This document shows, piece after piece, positions 44,719 to 53,559 of a stretch of 64,000 nt of DNA. How positions within the stretch are numbered: position 1 is the stretch's first letter; each line of letters opens with the position of its first letter. A model generated the notes under the pieces. It ran no database searches and was not told the origin of the DNA. It saw only the letters and a list, made by a program, of their open reading frames with translations. Where the stretch lies: positions 2,669,501 through 2,733,500 of the forward strand of contig NZ_AP014627.1 of assembly GCF_001547895.1 (NCBI RefSeq). Reading direction: 5' to 3'. A program made the position numbers and the translations under genes. This stretch comes from Pseudomonas sp. Os17 (lineage in GTDB: Bacteria > Pseudomonadota > Gammaproteobacteria > Pseudomonadales > Pseudomonadaceae).

Positions 44719-46341
44719 TCAGCCATGGTTGATGTCCACATCGCGGGTTTCCCGCAGGCACAACAACCCCACCACCAGGCTGACCCCGGTAATCAGCACC
44801 GGGTACCACAGGCCATAGAAGATGTCGCCGGTGTAGACCACCAGGGCAAAGGACACGGTCGGCAGGAAACCACCGAACCAGCCGTTGCCGATGTGGTAGG
44901 GCAGGGACATCGAGGTGTAGCGGATCCGCGTCGGAAACAGTTCCACCATCAGCGCCGCCAGCGGCCCGTAGCACATGGCGGCAATCAGGATCAGCGCCAC
45001 GATCAGCACCACCACCATGGGCTTGTTGACGTTCTGGGTATCGGCCTGCTGCGGATAGCCGGCCAGGGTCACCGCGCCGCGCAGGGCCGCTTCGTCGAAG
45101 CCGTCGATCTTCACCTCGCCGACGCTGACCTGCACCGGGCTACCGGCCGGGGCGGCGACGCTGCTGTAGGGCAGACCCTGTTTCACCAGGAAGGTCTTGA
45201 CCTTGTCGCAGGGGCTGTCGAAGCGCGCCTTGCCCACCGGGTCGAACTGGAAGGTGCAGGTGGCCGGGTCGGCGCTGACGCTGATCGGCGCCTGGCGGCT
45301 GGCCTGGTCGATGGCCGGGTTGGCGTAGTGGGCCAGGGCCTTGAAGATCGGGAAGTACAGCAGCGTGGCCAGCAACAGGCCGAGCATCAGCACCGGCTTG
45401 CGGCCGACCTTGTCCGAGAGCCAGCCGAAGAAGATGAACATCGGCGCGCCGATCACCACGCTGATGATCAGCAGGCTGTTGGCCAGGGCCGGGTCCATCT
45501 TGAGGAACTGGGTCAGGAAGAACAACACGTAGAACTGCGCGGCATAGAAGGTCACCGCCTGCCCGGCGTTGATGCTGAACAGGGCGATCAGCACCACCTT
45601 GAGGTTCTCCCATTTGCCGAAGGACTCGCGGATCGGTGCCTTGCTGGCGCGGCCTTCCTCTTTCATTTTCAGGAAGGCTGGCGACTCGTGCAGGCTCATG
45701 CGGATCCAGGTGGAGATGCCCAGCAGGACGATGGACAGCAGGAACGGCAAGCGCCAGCCCCAGACCTCGAACTGATCGCCAGTGAAGTAACGGCAGGCCA
45801 GCACCACCAGCAGCGACAGCAGCAGGCCCAGGGTCGCGGTGGACTGGATCCAGCTGGTGTGCAAGCCACGCTTGCCCTGGGGCGCGTGCTCGGCGACATA
45901 GGTCGCGGCGCCACCGTACTCACCGCCCAGGGCCAGGCCCTGGAGCATGCGCAGGGCCACCAGGATGATTGGCGCGGCGATGCCGATGCTGGCGTAGTTG
46001 GGCAGCAGGCCCACGGCGAAGGTCGCCATGCCCATGAGGACGATGGTGGCGAGGAAGGTGTACTTGCGCCCGATCATGTCCCCCAGGCGCCCGAACACCA
46101 GGGCACCGAACGGTCGCACGACGAAGCCGGCGGCGAAGGCCATCAAGGCGAAGATGAACGCCGTGGTGTCATTGACCCCGGCGAAGAACTGCTTGCTGAT
46201 CACCGCCGCCAGGGCGCCATAGAGAAAGAAGTCGTACCACTCGAACACCGTGCCGAGGGACGAGGCGAAGATGACCTTCTGCCCGCCTTGGGCGGTGGTG
46301 TCCTGCAGGGTGGGGTTCAGGGGCTGTACGTGTTCTGACAT
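44719..46341 (-). CDS. MFS transporter, metabolite:H+ symporter (MHS) family, with large loop insert
   Basis: The 540-residue transporter has MHS marks: SSLGTVFEWYDFFLYGALA in helix 1, GALVFGRLGDMIGRKYTFL after helix 2 and GLALGGEYGGAATYVAEHAP in helix 5. It should bring in a carboxylate or similar metabolite with protons. About 90 extra residues (about 345-435, PAIDQASRQAPISV to PQQADTQN) sit between two late helices; they have two Cys and are predicted periplasmic. Neighbours do not show the substrate, though the GMC oxidoreductase gene lies upstream on the same strand (REP elements between). Confidence 0.9.
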   Translation of the reverse strand: MSEHVQPLNPTLQDTTAQGGQKVIFASSLGTVFEWYDFFLYGALAAVISKQFFAGVNDTTAFIFALMAFAAGFVVRPFGALVFGRLGDMIGRKYTFLATIVLMGMATFAVGLLPNYASIGIAAPIILVALRMLQGLALGGEYGGAATYVAEHAPQGKRGLHTSWIQSTATLGLLLSLLVVLACRYFTGDQFEVWGWRLPFLLSIVLLGISTWIRMSLHESPAFLKMKEEGRASKAPIRESFGKWENLKVVLIALFSINAGQAVTFYAAQFYVLFFLTQFLKMDPALANSLLIISVVIGAPMFIFFGWLSDKVGRKPVLMLGLLLATLLYFPIFKALAHYANPAIDQASRQAPISVSADPATCTFQFDPVGKARFDSPCDKVKTFLVKQGLPYSSVAAPAGSPVQVSVGEVKIDGFDEAALRGAVTLAGYPQQADTQNVNKPMVVVLIVALILIAAMCYGPLAALMVELFPTRIRYTSMSLPYHIGNGWFGGFLPTVSFALVVYTGDIFYGLWYPVLITGVSLVVGLLCLRETRDVDINHG

Positions 46342-46451
46342 GGGGGGCTTCCTTACAGTGATTATTGTTGTTGTTCCACTGCCGACGCCGTGACCGGCGC
46401 CGTTGTTGCGGGCTTACCGCGCGCGCGTTAAGCCTTCGTTTCCCTGCCGAC

Positions 46452-46596
46452 CGTAGGAGCTGGCTTGCCAGCGAAGCGGCCCCTACATCGGGTGCAACTG
46501 TTACCGCTATTGCGTAGGAGCTGGCTTGCCAGCGAAGAGGCCCTTGAGCCAGGTGCCGGCCTTGGAGGCGCCTTCGCCGGCAAGCCAGCTCCTACT
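46452..46596. repeat. Cluster of three REP elements
   Basis: Two direct copies of GTAGGAGCTGGCTTGCCAGCGAAG (46453 and 46514) are followed by an inverted copy, CTTCGCCGGCAAGCCAGCTCCTAC (46573-46596). They fill most of the space between the GMC oxidoreductase and MHS transporter genes. Confidence 0.9.
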
Positions 46597-46617
46597 CAGG
46601 TGCATCTGTTCCTACGG

Positions 46618-48264
46618 TCATGCCGGGGTGGCGGGTTGCTTGTGCTGGACGGTACTCCTGGGGACGCTGGCGAGGATCAGTTCGGCGGCCTTCTCGGCGA
46701 TCATCAGGGTCGGCGAGCAGGTATTGCCCGAGGTGATGCGCGGCATGATCGAGGCATCGGCAATGCGCAGCCCGGGAATGCCGTGCACCCGCAGCTGCGC
46801 GTCCACCACGGCGTGGGCGTCGCTGCCCATGCGGCAGGTGCCCACCGGGTGGAAGATGGTGGTGCCGATCCGCGCCGCCGCTTCATGCAGTTGCTCTTCG
46901 GTTTGCAGTTGCGGCCCCGGCAGGTATTCGCAGGGTTTGAACGGCTGCAGGGCCGGTGCGCCGACGATGCGCCGGGTCAGGCGGATGGCGTCGGCGGCGA
47001 TCCGCAGGTCCTCGGGATGGCTCAGGTAGTTGGGCTGGATCAACGGCGCAGCGCCAGCGTCCACCGAGCGGATCTCGACCCGGCCCCGGCTCTGCGGGCG
47101 CAGGTCGCAGACCGAGGCGGTAAAGGCCGGGAAGCTGTGCAAGGGCTCGCCGAAGCGCTCCAGGGACAGCGGCTGCACGTGGTATTCGAGGTTGGCCCGG
47201 GTCTGCTCCGGGGCCGAGCGGGCGAAGGCGCCCAGCTGGCTCGGGGCCATGGACAGCGGGCCGCTGCGGTCATACAGGTAGCGCAGGCCCATGCCCATCT
47301 TGCCCCACAGGCTGCCGGCGATCTGGTTCAGGGTGCGGGCGTTTTCCAGCTGGTAGATCAAGCGCAGTTGCAGGTGGTCCTGAAGGTTTTCGCCGACCCC
47401 GGGCAGGGCATGGCTGACGCCTACCCCCAAGCGTTGCAGGAGCGGCGCCGGACCAATGCCCGAGCGCTGCAGGATGCTTGGCGAGCCGATGGCGCCGGCG
47501 CAGAGAATGATCTCGCGGCGCGCCTTGAACTGCTCCAGGCGCCCCTGGCAGCTGGCGTGTACCGCCGTGGCGCGGCCGTCCTCAAGGATCAGCCGCTGCA
47601 CCTCGACCCCGGTCAGCACCACCAGGTTGGGGCGCTGGGCGATCGGCTTGAGAAAGGCCTTGGCGGCGTTCCAGCGCACCCCGGCCTTCTGGTTGACCTG
47701 GAAGTAGCCGCAGCCTTCGTTGTCGCCGCCGTTGAAGTCGTCGATGTTGCCGATGCCGCTCTGCTGCGCAGCAGTGCGGAAGGCATCGAGGATCGGCCAC
47801 GACAGGCGCTGGCGCTCGACCCGCCATTCGCCGGCGGCGCCGTGCAACTCGCTGCCCCCGGCAAAGTGGTTTTCGCTTTTCTTGAACAGCGGCAGCACAT
47901 CCTGCCAGCTCCAGCCCGGGTTGCCTGCGGCGGCCCAGCCGTCGTAGTCGGCGGCCTGGCCGCGCATGTAGATCATGCCGTTGATCGATGAGCAGCCGCC
48001 CAGCACCTTGCCCCGCGGGTAGCTCAAGCTGCGGCCCTGGAGGCCCGGTTCGGCCTCGGTCTTGAAGCACCAGTCGGTACGCGGGTTGCCGATGCAGAAC
48101 AGGTAGCCCACGGGAATGTGGATCCAGGGGTAGTTGTCGCGGCCGCCGGCTTCCAGCAGCAGCACCCGGTGCTGGGGATTGGCCGACAGGCGATTGGCCA
48201 GCAGACAGCCGGCGGGACCGGCGCCGACCACGATGTAGTCGTAGGCGTCAAAGGCGGGAAGCAT
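46618..48264 (-). CDS. GMC-family alcohol/choline dehydrogenase-like flavoprotein
   Basis: The 548-residue enzyme has the GMC hallmarks: YIVVGAGPAGCLLANRLS, LLLEAGGRD, PRGKVLGGCSSINGMIYMRG, GAIGSPSILQRSGIGP, and the catalytic His in FHPVGTCRMG near the C-terminus. Such FAD enzymes oxidise alcohols to aldehydes; the closest style is AlkJ / polyethylene glycol dehydrogenase, not necessarily choline. It is divergent from the LysR gene at 48398 (133 bp), which is its likely regulator, and may act with the downstream MHS transporter. Confidence 0.9.
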   Translation of the reverse strand: MLPAFDAYDYIVVGAGPAGCLLANRLSANPQHRVLLLEAGGRDNYPWIHIPVGYLFCIGNPRTDWCFKTEAEPGLQGRSLSYPRGKVLGGCSSINGMIYMRGQAADYDGWAAAGNPGWSWQDVLPLFKKSENHFAGGSELHGAAGEWRVERQRLSWPILDAFRTAAQQSGIGNIDDFNGGDNEGCGYFQVNQKAGVRWNAAKAFLKPIAQRPNLVVLTGVEVQRLILEDGRATAVHASCQGRLEQFKARREIILCAGAIGSPSILQRSGIGPAPLLQRLGVGVSHALPGVGENLQDHLQLRLIYQLENARTLNQIAGSLWGKMGMGLRYLYDRSGPLSMAPSQLGAFARSAPEQTRANLEYHVQPLSLERFGEPLHSFPAFTASVCDLRPQSRGRVEIRSVDAGAAPLIQPNYLSHPEDLRIAADAIRLTRRIVGAPALQPFKPCEYLPGPQLQTEEQLHEAAARIGTTIFHPVGTCRMGSDAHAVVDAQLRVHGIPGLRIADASIMPRITSGNTCSPTLMIAEKAAELILASVPRSTVQHKQPATPA

Positions 48265-48397
48265 CCATGACCTCTTCTTGTTCTGATTCTTGTTGCCTCA
48301 TCCTAGTTGTTAGCTTTCGTCAAAAGAATGTTAGTTTTTGCCCACCCGCTGTGCGTTTTCTAACAGCCGCCAACCTCGACATCGATAAGGATTTTCC

Positions 48398-49291
48398 ATG
48401 TTCGACTGGAACGACCTGCGCTACTTTCTCGAACTGCAACGCAGCGGGCGCCTGCTCACCGCGGCGCGGCGGCTGAACACCACCCACGCCACGGTGGCCC
48501 GGCATATCGAGGCGGTGGAGAAGGCCCTGGGCACCGCGCTGTTCGTCCAGCATGCCCAGGGCTATGAACTGACCCCGGCCGGCGAGGCGCTGCTCAAGCA
48601 CGCCGAGGCCATGGAAAACGTCGCCTTGCTGGTGCAGGAAGAAATCACCCAGTCCAGCGCGCCCCTGGGCAAGATCCGCGTGGGGGTCACCGAAGGCCTG
48701 GGGGTGAAGTTTCTCGCCGGGCGCATGTCCGCGCTGTTCGAGCGCTATCCGGGGCTGGAGGTGGAACTGGTGGCGGTGCCGCGCTTTGTCAGCATTCTCA
48801 ACCGCGAGGCGGAGATCAGCATTCACCTGGAACGCCCCAGCGCCGACATGCTGGTGACCCGCAAGCTCACTGACTACCGCCTGGCGCTGTACGCCAGCCC
48901 GAGCTACCTGGACCGCGCGCCGCCGCTGCGCAGTCGCGAAGATCTGGGGCGCCACGCCTGGATCGGCTACGTCGACGACCTGCTGTTCAGCCAGGAGCTG
49001 ATGTTCCTCAACCAGTTCTGCCGCAACCCGCAAGTGGTGTTCCACAGCACCAGCGTCATCGCCCAGCAAGAGGCGGCCCGTTCCGGCCTGGGGATCGCCG
49101 TGCTGCCGTGCTACATGGCCGCCGCCGACCCGCAGCTGGTGCCGCTGTTGCCGGCCGAGAGCATCCAGCGCGCCTACTGGATCAGCACTCGCCGCGAGCT
49201 GCACAAGTCGGTGCGGCTGCGGGTGGTCTGGGACTACCTGATGGAGTTGTGCGCGGCCCAGCAGCAGGTGTTGCTGGGCCCCCAGTCCTAG
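48398..49291 (+). CDS. LysR-family transcriptional regulator
   Basis: The 297-residue product starts with the HTH block FDWNDLRYFLELQRSGRL and NTTHATVARHIEAVEKALG, followed by a long linker helix (AEAMENVALLVQEEI) and effector domain (KIRVGVTEGLGVKFLAGRM). The WNDLRYFLEL opening is a distinct LysR subgroup frequent in Pseudomonas. The gene is divergent from the GMC oxidoreductase gene and probably controls it. Confidence 0.9.
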   Translation: MFDWNDLRYFLELQRSGRLLTAARRLNTTHATVARHIEAVEKALGTALFVQHAQGYELTPAGEALLKHAEAMENVALLVQEEITQSSAPLGKIRVGVTEGLGVKFLAGRMSALFERYPGLEVELVAVPRFVSILNREAEISIHLERPSADMLVTRKLTDYRLALYASPSYLDRAPPLRSREDLGRHAWIGYVDDLLFSQELMFLNQFCRNPQVVFHSTSVIAQQEAARSGLGIAVLPCYMAAADPQLVPLLPAESIQRAYWISTRRELHKSVRLRVVWDYLMELCAAQQQVLLGPQS

Positions 49292-49297
49292 CCTGGC

Positions 49298-50233
49298 TCA
49301 GAGAATCGGCCCGCAATGGGCCGAGCTGCGGATCGGCGCCCCGGGCTGGATATCGACGAAACGCGAGCCATAGGACACCGGGTTCAGCGGGCCGCCTTCA
49401 CGACCCATGCCAAGGCCGCCGGCGCTGCGGGTTTCGCCTTCCTGCAGCAGCGGGTCGAGGCGCGCGCGCCAGTCCAGCAGGCGCAGGCTCACCGCCTGGC
49501 GCCGTTGCAGGTCGCCGGGCAGCAGGGGGCTGGAGCGGTGCCAGAGGTATTTGCTGAACAGCAGGGCGTCGCCGGGATCGAAGCTGTCTTCGATGCGCTG
49601 CTGTTCGAAACTGTCGGTGAGCAGTCCCGGGGTGCAGTAGGTCTGGCGCAGGTGTGCGGAAAAATCCTCGATCGCCTCGCCCCGGGCCAGCTTTTCGGCC
49701 AGCAGGCGCGAGAACTGGAAGTTCGCCTGGGCCGAGCACCGCGACAGCGGCACCCAGGCCATGCCGCCACCCTGCTGCTCGGGGCGGATCGGCTGCAACG
49801 GCAGCCACAGGCTGAAGGCCGGGTCCTGGGGGCGGATGTAGCGAAAGTTCAGCGAGTCGTAGTGCCAGGCAAAGCCCGAGCGACCAGTTTGCAGCTCGAA
49901 GCTCTGGGCCTCGCTGACGATCAGCCGGCAGCCCGTGAGGCGGGTCAGCACCTGGGTGAAGGCCGGTTGCCGGTAGAGGCGTTCGAGGATGCCGATCTGC
50001 CCCAGCTGGTGGGTCAGGCGACTGAAGCCGTCGCCATGGGCGGGGGCGCTGGTGCGGCAGGGGCGCAGTTGGCTGTCGACCAGTTCACCCAGGTGCTCGA
50101 TGGCTGTCGGGGTCAGCAGTTGGCGCAACTTGATGAAGCCGCGCTCTTGAAAGTGCCGCAAGTCGTCCTGCTCCAGACGCAGCGGGTTGACCAGGAGCGG
50201 GGTGTTCTCAGACAGGACCGATGGCAGGTTCAC
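49298..50233 (-). CDS. Phytanoyl-CoA dioxygenase (PhyH) family protein
   Basis: The 311-residue product looks like a non-heme Fe(II)/2-oxoglutarate dioxygenase: the facial triad is HYD (FAWHYDSLNF, H-x-D) with distal His in SKYLWHRSSPLL and the 2-oxoglutarate Arg in VSLRLLDWR. An intact Asp in H-x-D argues for hydroxylation rather than halogenation (halogenases have Gly/Ala). Family members modify small molecules or lipids. It lies alone, convergent with the LysR gene by 6 bp. The substrate is unknown. Confidence 0.85.
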   Translation of the reverse strand: MNLPSVLSENTPLLVNPLRLEQDDLRHFQERGFIKLRQLLTPTAIEHLGELVDSQLRPCRTSAPAHGDGFSRLTHQLGQIGILERLYRQPAFTQVLTRLTGCRLIVSEAQSFELQTGRSGFAWHYDSLNFRYIRPQDPAFSLWLPLQPIRPEQQGGGMAWVPLSRCSAQANFQFSRLLAEKLARGEAIEDFSAHLRQTYCTPGLLTDSFEQQRIEDSFDPGDALLFSKYLWHRSSPLLPGDLQRRQAVSLRLLDWRARLDPLLQEGETRSAGGLGMGREGGPLNPVSYGSRFVDIQPGAPIRSSAHCGPIL

Positions 50234-50351
50234 GGGGGTCTTCCATTACCGGGGAATGGGCCCTTGAGTATGGACAGCTGGCGCCGGGGCGACAGGCTGG
50301 ATTCGACCTCGAACAACGTCTTTGCGACATGCACCAGGCTCGCTCGCTGCC

Positions 50352-50771
50352 TTAGCCGCCAGGCCGGACGTAGCGGTCCTGGGTCTGGATGAACTCATCG
50401 AAGGCCCGGGAGTTGTAGACCTCAAGGCAAGCATGCAGCACCACCTTGTCGCGGCTGTATTTGCTGCTCCCCGAGGCCTGTTCATAGGCTTGTGCCACGT
50501 AGTCGGTGGTGGCGGTGTAGGGGTTGTGCAGGGTTTCCAGGGTGTCTTCGTTCTGCAGCACGTTGTACAGGCCTATCCCCAGCACGCCGTACATGCCGAC
50601 GGCGTGGCCGACGTCCTGACGCATGGCCGAGGGTTCCTCGAAGCGCGCGGCCAGGCAGTTGGCCAGGCCGTAGTTCTTCAGGGATTGGCGGGCAGCGTCG
50701 ACTTCACTGGTGGCCTGGGCCGCGCTGCAGGCAGCGGCCAGTGATAACAGCAATACGCTCATCCTTTTCAC
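50352..50771 (-). CDS. Tai4-like T6SS amidase immunity protein (periplasmic)
   Basis: The 139-residue product has a signal peptide (KRMSVLLLSLAAACSAAQA) and a helical mature part: LKNYGLANCLAARFEEPSAMRQDVGHAVGMYG, then YTATTDYVAQAYEQASGSSKYS, and LHACLEVYNSRAFDEFIQTQDRYV. The spacing of the two Cys (NC..., HACLEVY), the Tyr and the C-terminal 'D...' helix matches the Tai4 family, which protects against Tae4 peptidoglycan amidase delivered by type VI secretion. No Tae4 gene is adjacent. GTG 50771 is chosen because GGAG lies eight bases upstream; ATG 50762 and GTG 50780 are alternatives. Confidence 0.75.
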   Translation of the reverse strand: MKRMSVLLLSLAAACSAAQATSEVDAARQSLKNYGLANCLAARFEEPSAMRQDVGHAVGMYGVLGIGLYNVLQNEDTLETLHNPYTATTDYVAQAYEQASGSSKYSRDKVVLHACLEVYNSRAFDEFIQTQDRYVRPGG

Positions 50772-51065
50772 CCTTGCCACTCCTCGATCCAGGCATCCGC
50801 CAGTGCTGACGGCGGCAGATGGTCGGCGTTGCCACGGCGCTTGTCAACGAGCCGGCCTGCCGTCGATCCCATGCGCCAGGCAGCCCTTGCAGCGCAGGAA
50901 TCCCAGCTCTCTTTTGCGCCGCTATTGCTCTAGAATGCCGGCGCTTTGAGCGCCGCCGTTGAGGACCATGCCCGACGCTGCTCAAGGCGATTGTCCAGGC
51001 CTGCCTGCGCCTGCTGGACCGGCCCCCTCTTGAAGACCCCACGGGTAAAAGGAACGACCCTCTCG

Positions 51066-51440
51066 ATGCAAAAAATCAAACTCATTCTGGGCTCCGCACT
51101 GGCGGTGTTCCTGGCGTATCAGGCCTACGGTTCGTTCTACTACGGCACGCCGTATCAGGGCCGCAACTACAGTCCCGATCAGGCCTTTTACTACCAGAAG
51201 TACCGCCTGTTCAGCTGGCGCACCTGGATTCCCACCATGACCATGCCCGGTGATGGCGACAGCTCGCGGTACAGCGTTGGCGGCTACCTGCGAGTGTTCA
51301 AGGCCGACGGCACGCCGGTGGGGCAGTCCTATGACGGCTGCATTGCGGTGGTGGAAGTGTCCTGGTACGACGATGCGGTAGGCGGCTTCGGCTGCAGCGA
51401 GCACTTGATCGCGCTGTCCGCGAAGGCCACGCCGGACTGA
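51066..51440 (+). CDS. Small membrane-anchored or exported hypothetical protein
   Basis: The 124-residue product starts MQKIKLILGSALAVFLAYQAYG, a signal anchor or signal peptide, followed by a hydrophilic part rich in aromatic residues (SFYYGTPYQGRNYSPDQAFYYQKYRLFSWRTW in pieces) with two Cys (YDGCIAVVE, GFGCSEH) likely to form a disulfide outside the cytoplasm. No family recognised. A good AAAGGAACG precedes ATG 51066. The long upstream in-frame extension to 50946 is rejected. It is divergent from the Tai4-like gene (295 bp). Confidence 0.72.
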   Translation: MQKIKLILGSALAVFLAYQAYGSFYYGTPYQGRNYSPDQAFYYQKYRLFSWRTWIPTMTMPGDGDSSRYSVGGYLRVFKADGTPVGQSYDGCIAVVEVSWYDDAVGGFGCSEHLIALSAKATPD

Positions 51441-51468
51441 GCGTTCAGTCCTGGCGCCCGCCCATGGG

Positions 51469-52878
51469 CTATGGCTCGCGGCGCGCCGTCCAGGCACTGC
51501 CCAGCCGCAGCGGTTGATGGCAGGGAATCGACAAGGTCGCGCGCAGGCCGCCCTGGGGCAGGTTGTCGAGGCTGATCCGGCCGCCCAGGTGGCGGGCGAT
51601 GACGCTGACGATGGTCAGCCCAAGGCCGGCGCCGTTGACGTTACCGCGACTGTAGAAACGCTCGAACAAGCGCTCGCGCTGGCTTTCGTCGATGCCCGGG
51701 CCCTGGTCCTCGACGCTGAGTTCGAAGTGCTCGCCGACCTCGGCCAGGCGCACGTTGATCACGCCATTGGCCGGCGAAAAGTTCACCGCGTTGCTGATCA
51801 GGTTGTTCAGGGCGATATCGATGGAGGCCGCTTCCGCGCGGATCGGGTAGGCGCGTTCGTCCACGTCGAACGACAGTTCCAGGCCCTGGTTCAGCAACCA
51901 TGGCGTCAACTGCACCAGGCTGTCGCGCACGGTGTGGGCCAGGTCGATGAGCTGTTCGCTGGGCACCTGCGCCTTGGGTTCCAGGCGGGCCATGGTCAGC
52001 AGCTGGTTGACCAGGCGCCCGGCGCGGTCGACGCCGAGGATCAGCGATTCCAGGGAGGCCCGGCGCTCCTGCTCGGTGCCGGCTTGCAGCAGGTTCTGCG
52101 CGTGCACCCGCAACACTGCCAGGGGCGTGCGCAGCTCATGGGCGGCGTCGGCAATGAAGCGTCGCTCGCGCCCCAGCAGCTCCTGAATCTGCGTCAGCAT
52201 GCGGTTGAGGGCGGCCTGCATGGGTTCCAGCTCCCTGGGCAGGGGTTCCAGGTGCAAGGGTTCCAGGGAACCGCTGGGGCGCGCCCGCAGGGTCGCGGCC
52301 ATATTGGCCAGGGGGCGCAGGCCCCAGCCGATGGCCAGCCAGATGATCACGGCCAGCAACAGGCTGCCCAGGACGTTGGGCCACAGTGTGTGGCGCATGA
52401 TGCGGCTGACCAGGTCGCTGCGCACATCGACCCGCTCGCCGACCCAGATCCGCAGGCCTGAGTCCGGATCGTCCAGGGTGAAGGTGCGCCACTGATGGTG
52501 GTTGCCGTCCTGTTCATTGCCGAACCCTGGCGCCAGCGGCTGTAGCGCCAGGACCGGGGCGCTGGTGGTGCGCACCAGCAGGTTGCCTTTGCGGTTCCAT
52601 ACCTGGAAGGCGATCTTGCTTTCGTAAGGGTGACCGTCGACCTGGGGCATGGCCTGGCTCAGGGCCAGGTTGAAGGCGTGATACAGCTGGGCCTGATCGA
52701 TGCTGCTGGGCATGCGCATGATGCCCAAAAGCAGCCGGGCATGTTGCGCCAACTGGGCGTCGTAGACTTCGTCGATCTCATGGTTGCTGTCGTGCAGGTT
52801 GAAGCTGGTCAGAATCAGCAGGCCGGCGAACAGCAGACCGATGATCAGGGTCAGGGTGCGCTGGCGGATCGAATTCAT
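51469..52878 (-). CDS. Sensor histidine kinase, QseC/PmrB type
   Basis: The 469-residue kinase has two transmembrane helices (about 8-25 and 160-185) around a periplasmic domain, a HAMP-like linker, the phospho-acceptor H-box FIADAAHELRTPLAVLRVH, the N-box NNLISNAVNFSP, and ATP-lid motifs DQGPGIDES and GAGLGLTIVSVIARHLGG. It phosphorylates the adjacent regulator, whose stop codon overlaps its start by four bases. It closes the seven-gene operon that starts at 57816. Confidence 0.92.
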   Translation of the reverse strand: MNSIRQRTLTLIIGLLFAGLLILTSFNLHDSNHEIDEVYDAQLAQHARLLLGIMRMPSSIDQAQLYHAFNLALSQAMPQVDGHPYESKIAFQVWNRKGNLLVRTTSAPVLALQPLAPGFGNEQDGNHHQWRTFTLDDPDSGLRIWVGERVDVRSDLVSRIMRHTLWPNVLGSLLLAVIIWLAIGWGLRPLANMAATLRARPSGSLEPLHLEPLPRELEPMQAALNRMLTQIQELLGRERRFIADAAHELRTPLAVLRVHAQNLLQAGTEQERRASLESLILGVDRAGRLVNQLLTMARLEPKAQVPSEQLIDLAHTVRDSLVQLTPWLLNQGLELSFDVDERAYPIRAEAASIDIALNNLISNAVNFSPANGVINVRLAEVGEHFELSVEDQGPGIDESQRERLFERFYSRGNVNGAGLGLTIVSVIARHLGGRISLDNLPQGGLRATLSIPCHQPLRLGSAWTARREP

Positions 52879-53537
52879 CGACGCTCCTCCACCAGGTAAC
52901 CCACCCCGCGAATGGTGCGGATCAGGTCGGCGGAAAACTTCTTGCGCAAATGGTGGATGTGCACTTCCAGGGTGTTGCTCTCGGCCTCTTCATTCCAGCC
53001 GTAGAGCAGTTGCAGCAGGCGGTCGCGGGTCATCACCCGGCCCGGCGGCGAGAGCAGTTCGTAGAGCAGCTGGTATTCCTTGGGCGTCAGGGCCACCGGC
53101 TCGCCGTGGTAATGCACCTGCTGGGTGCCCGGATCGAGGCTGATGCCGGCATGCTCAATCAGCACCCGGGCGCGGCCGGCGCTGCGTCGCAGCAGGGCCC
53201 GCAGCCGGGCCTTGAGTTCGTCCAGGTCGAAGGGCTTGATCAGGTAGTCGTCGGCGCCGGCGTCGAGGCCGGCGATGCGATCCTCGGTGGCATCCCGGGC
53301 GGTGAGAATCAGCACCGGCAGGGTCGAGCCGCTGTCGCGCAGGCGCTTGAGCACTTGCAGGCCGTCCAGGCGCGGCAGGCCCAGATCGAGCAGGGCCAGG
53401 TCGAAGGTTTCGCTGAGCAGCGCATGCAGCGCGCTGTTGCCGTCCCTGAGCCAGTCCACGGTGTAGCCTTCGCGGGTCAAGGCCTGGTGGATACCTTCGC
53501 CCAGGGGCTGGTCATCCTCGATCAGTAGTAAGCGCAC
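52875..53537 (-). CDS. OmpR/PmrA-family response regulator
   Basis: The 220-residue product has a receiver (RLLLIEDDQPLGEGIHQAL; phospho-Asp51 in LALLDLGLPRLDG; LTARDA; IKPFDLDEL) and a winged-helix DNA-binding domain (LTPKEYQLLYELL, NTLEVHIHHLRKKF, TIRGVGYLV). Its QseB/PmrA-like make-up predicts a direct-repeat box with 5-bp spacer. Two such boxes lie at 57866-57923, upstream of the operon. GTG 53537 is the start: AGGAG is six bases before it, and the protein begins at MRLLLIEDD. A far longer upstream frame is spurious. Confidence 0.92.
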   Translation of the reverse strand: MRLLLIEDDQPLGEGIHQALTREGYTVDWLRDGNSALHALLSETFDLALLDLGLPRLDGLQVLKRLRDSGSTLPVLILTARDATEDRIAGLDAGADDYLIKPFDLDELKARLRALLRRSAGRARVLIEHAGISLDPGTQQVHYHGEPVALTPKEYQLLYELLSPPGRVMTRDRLLQLLYGWNEEAESNTLEVHIHHLRKKFSADLIRTIRGVGYLVEERR

Positions 53538-53559
53538 ATCGACTCCTGTCCTGTTCCGG

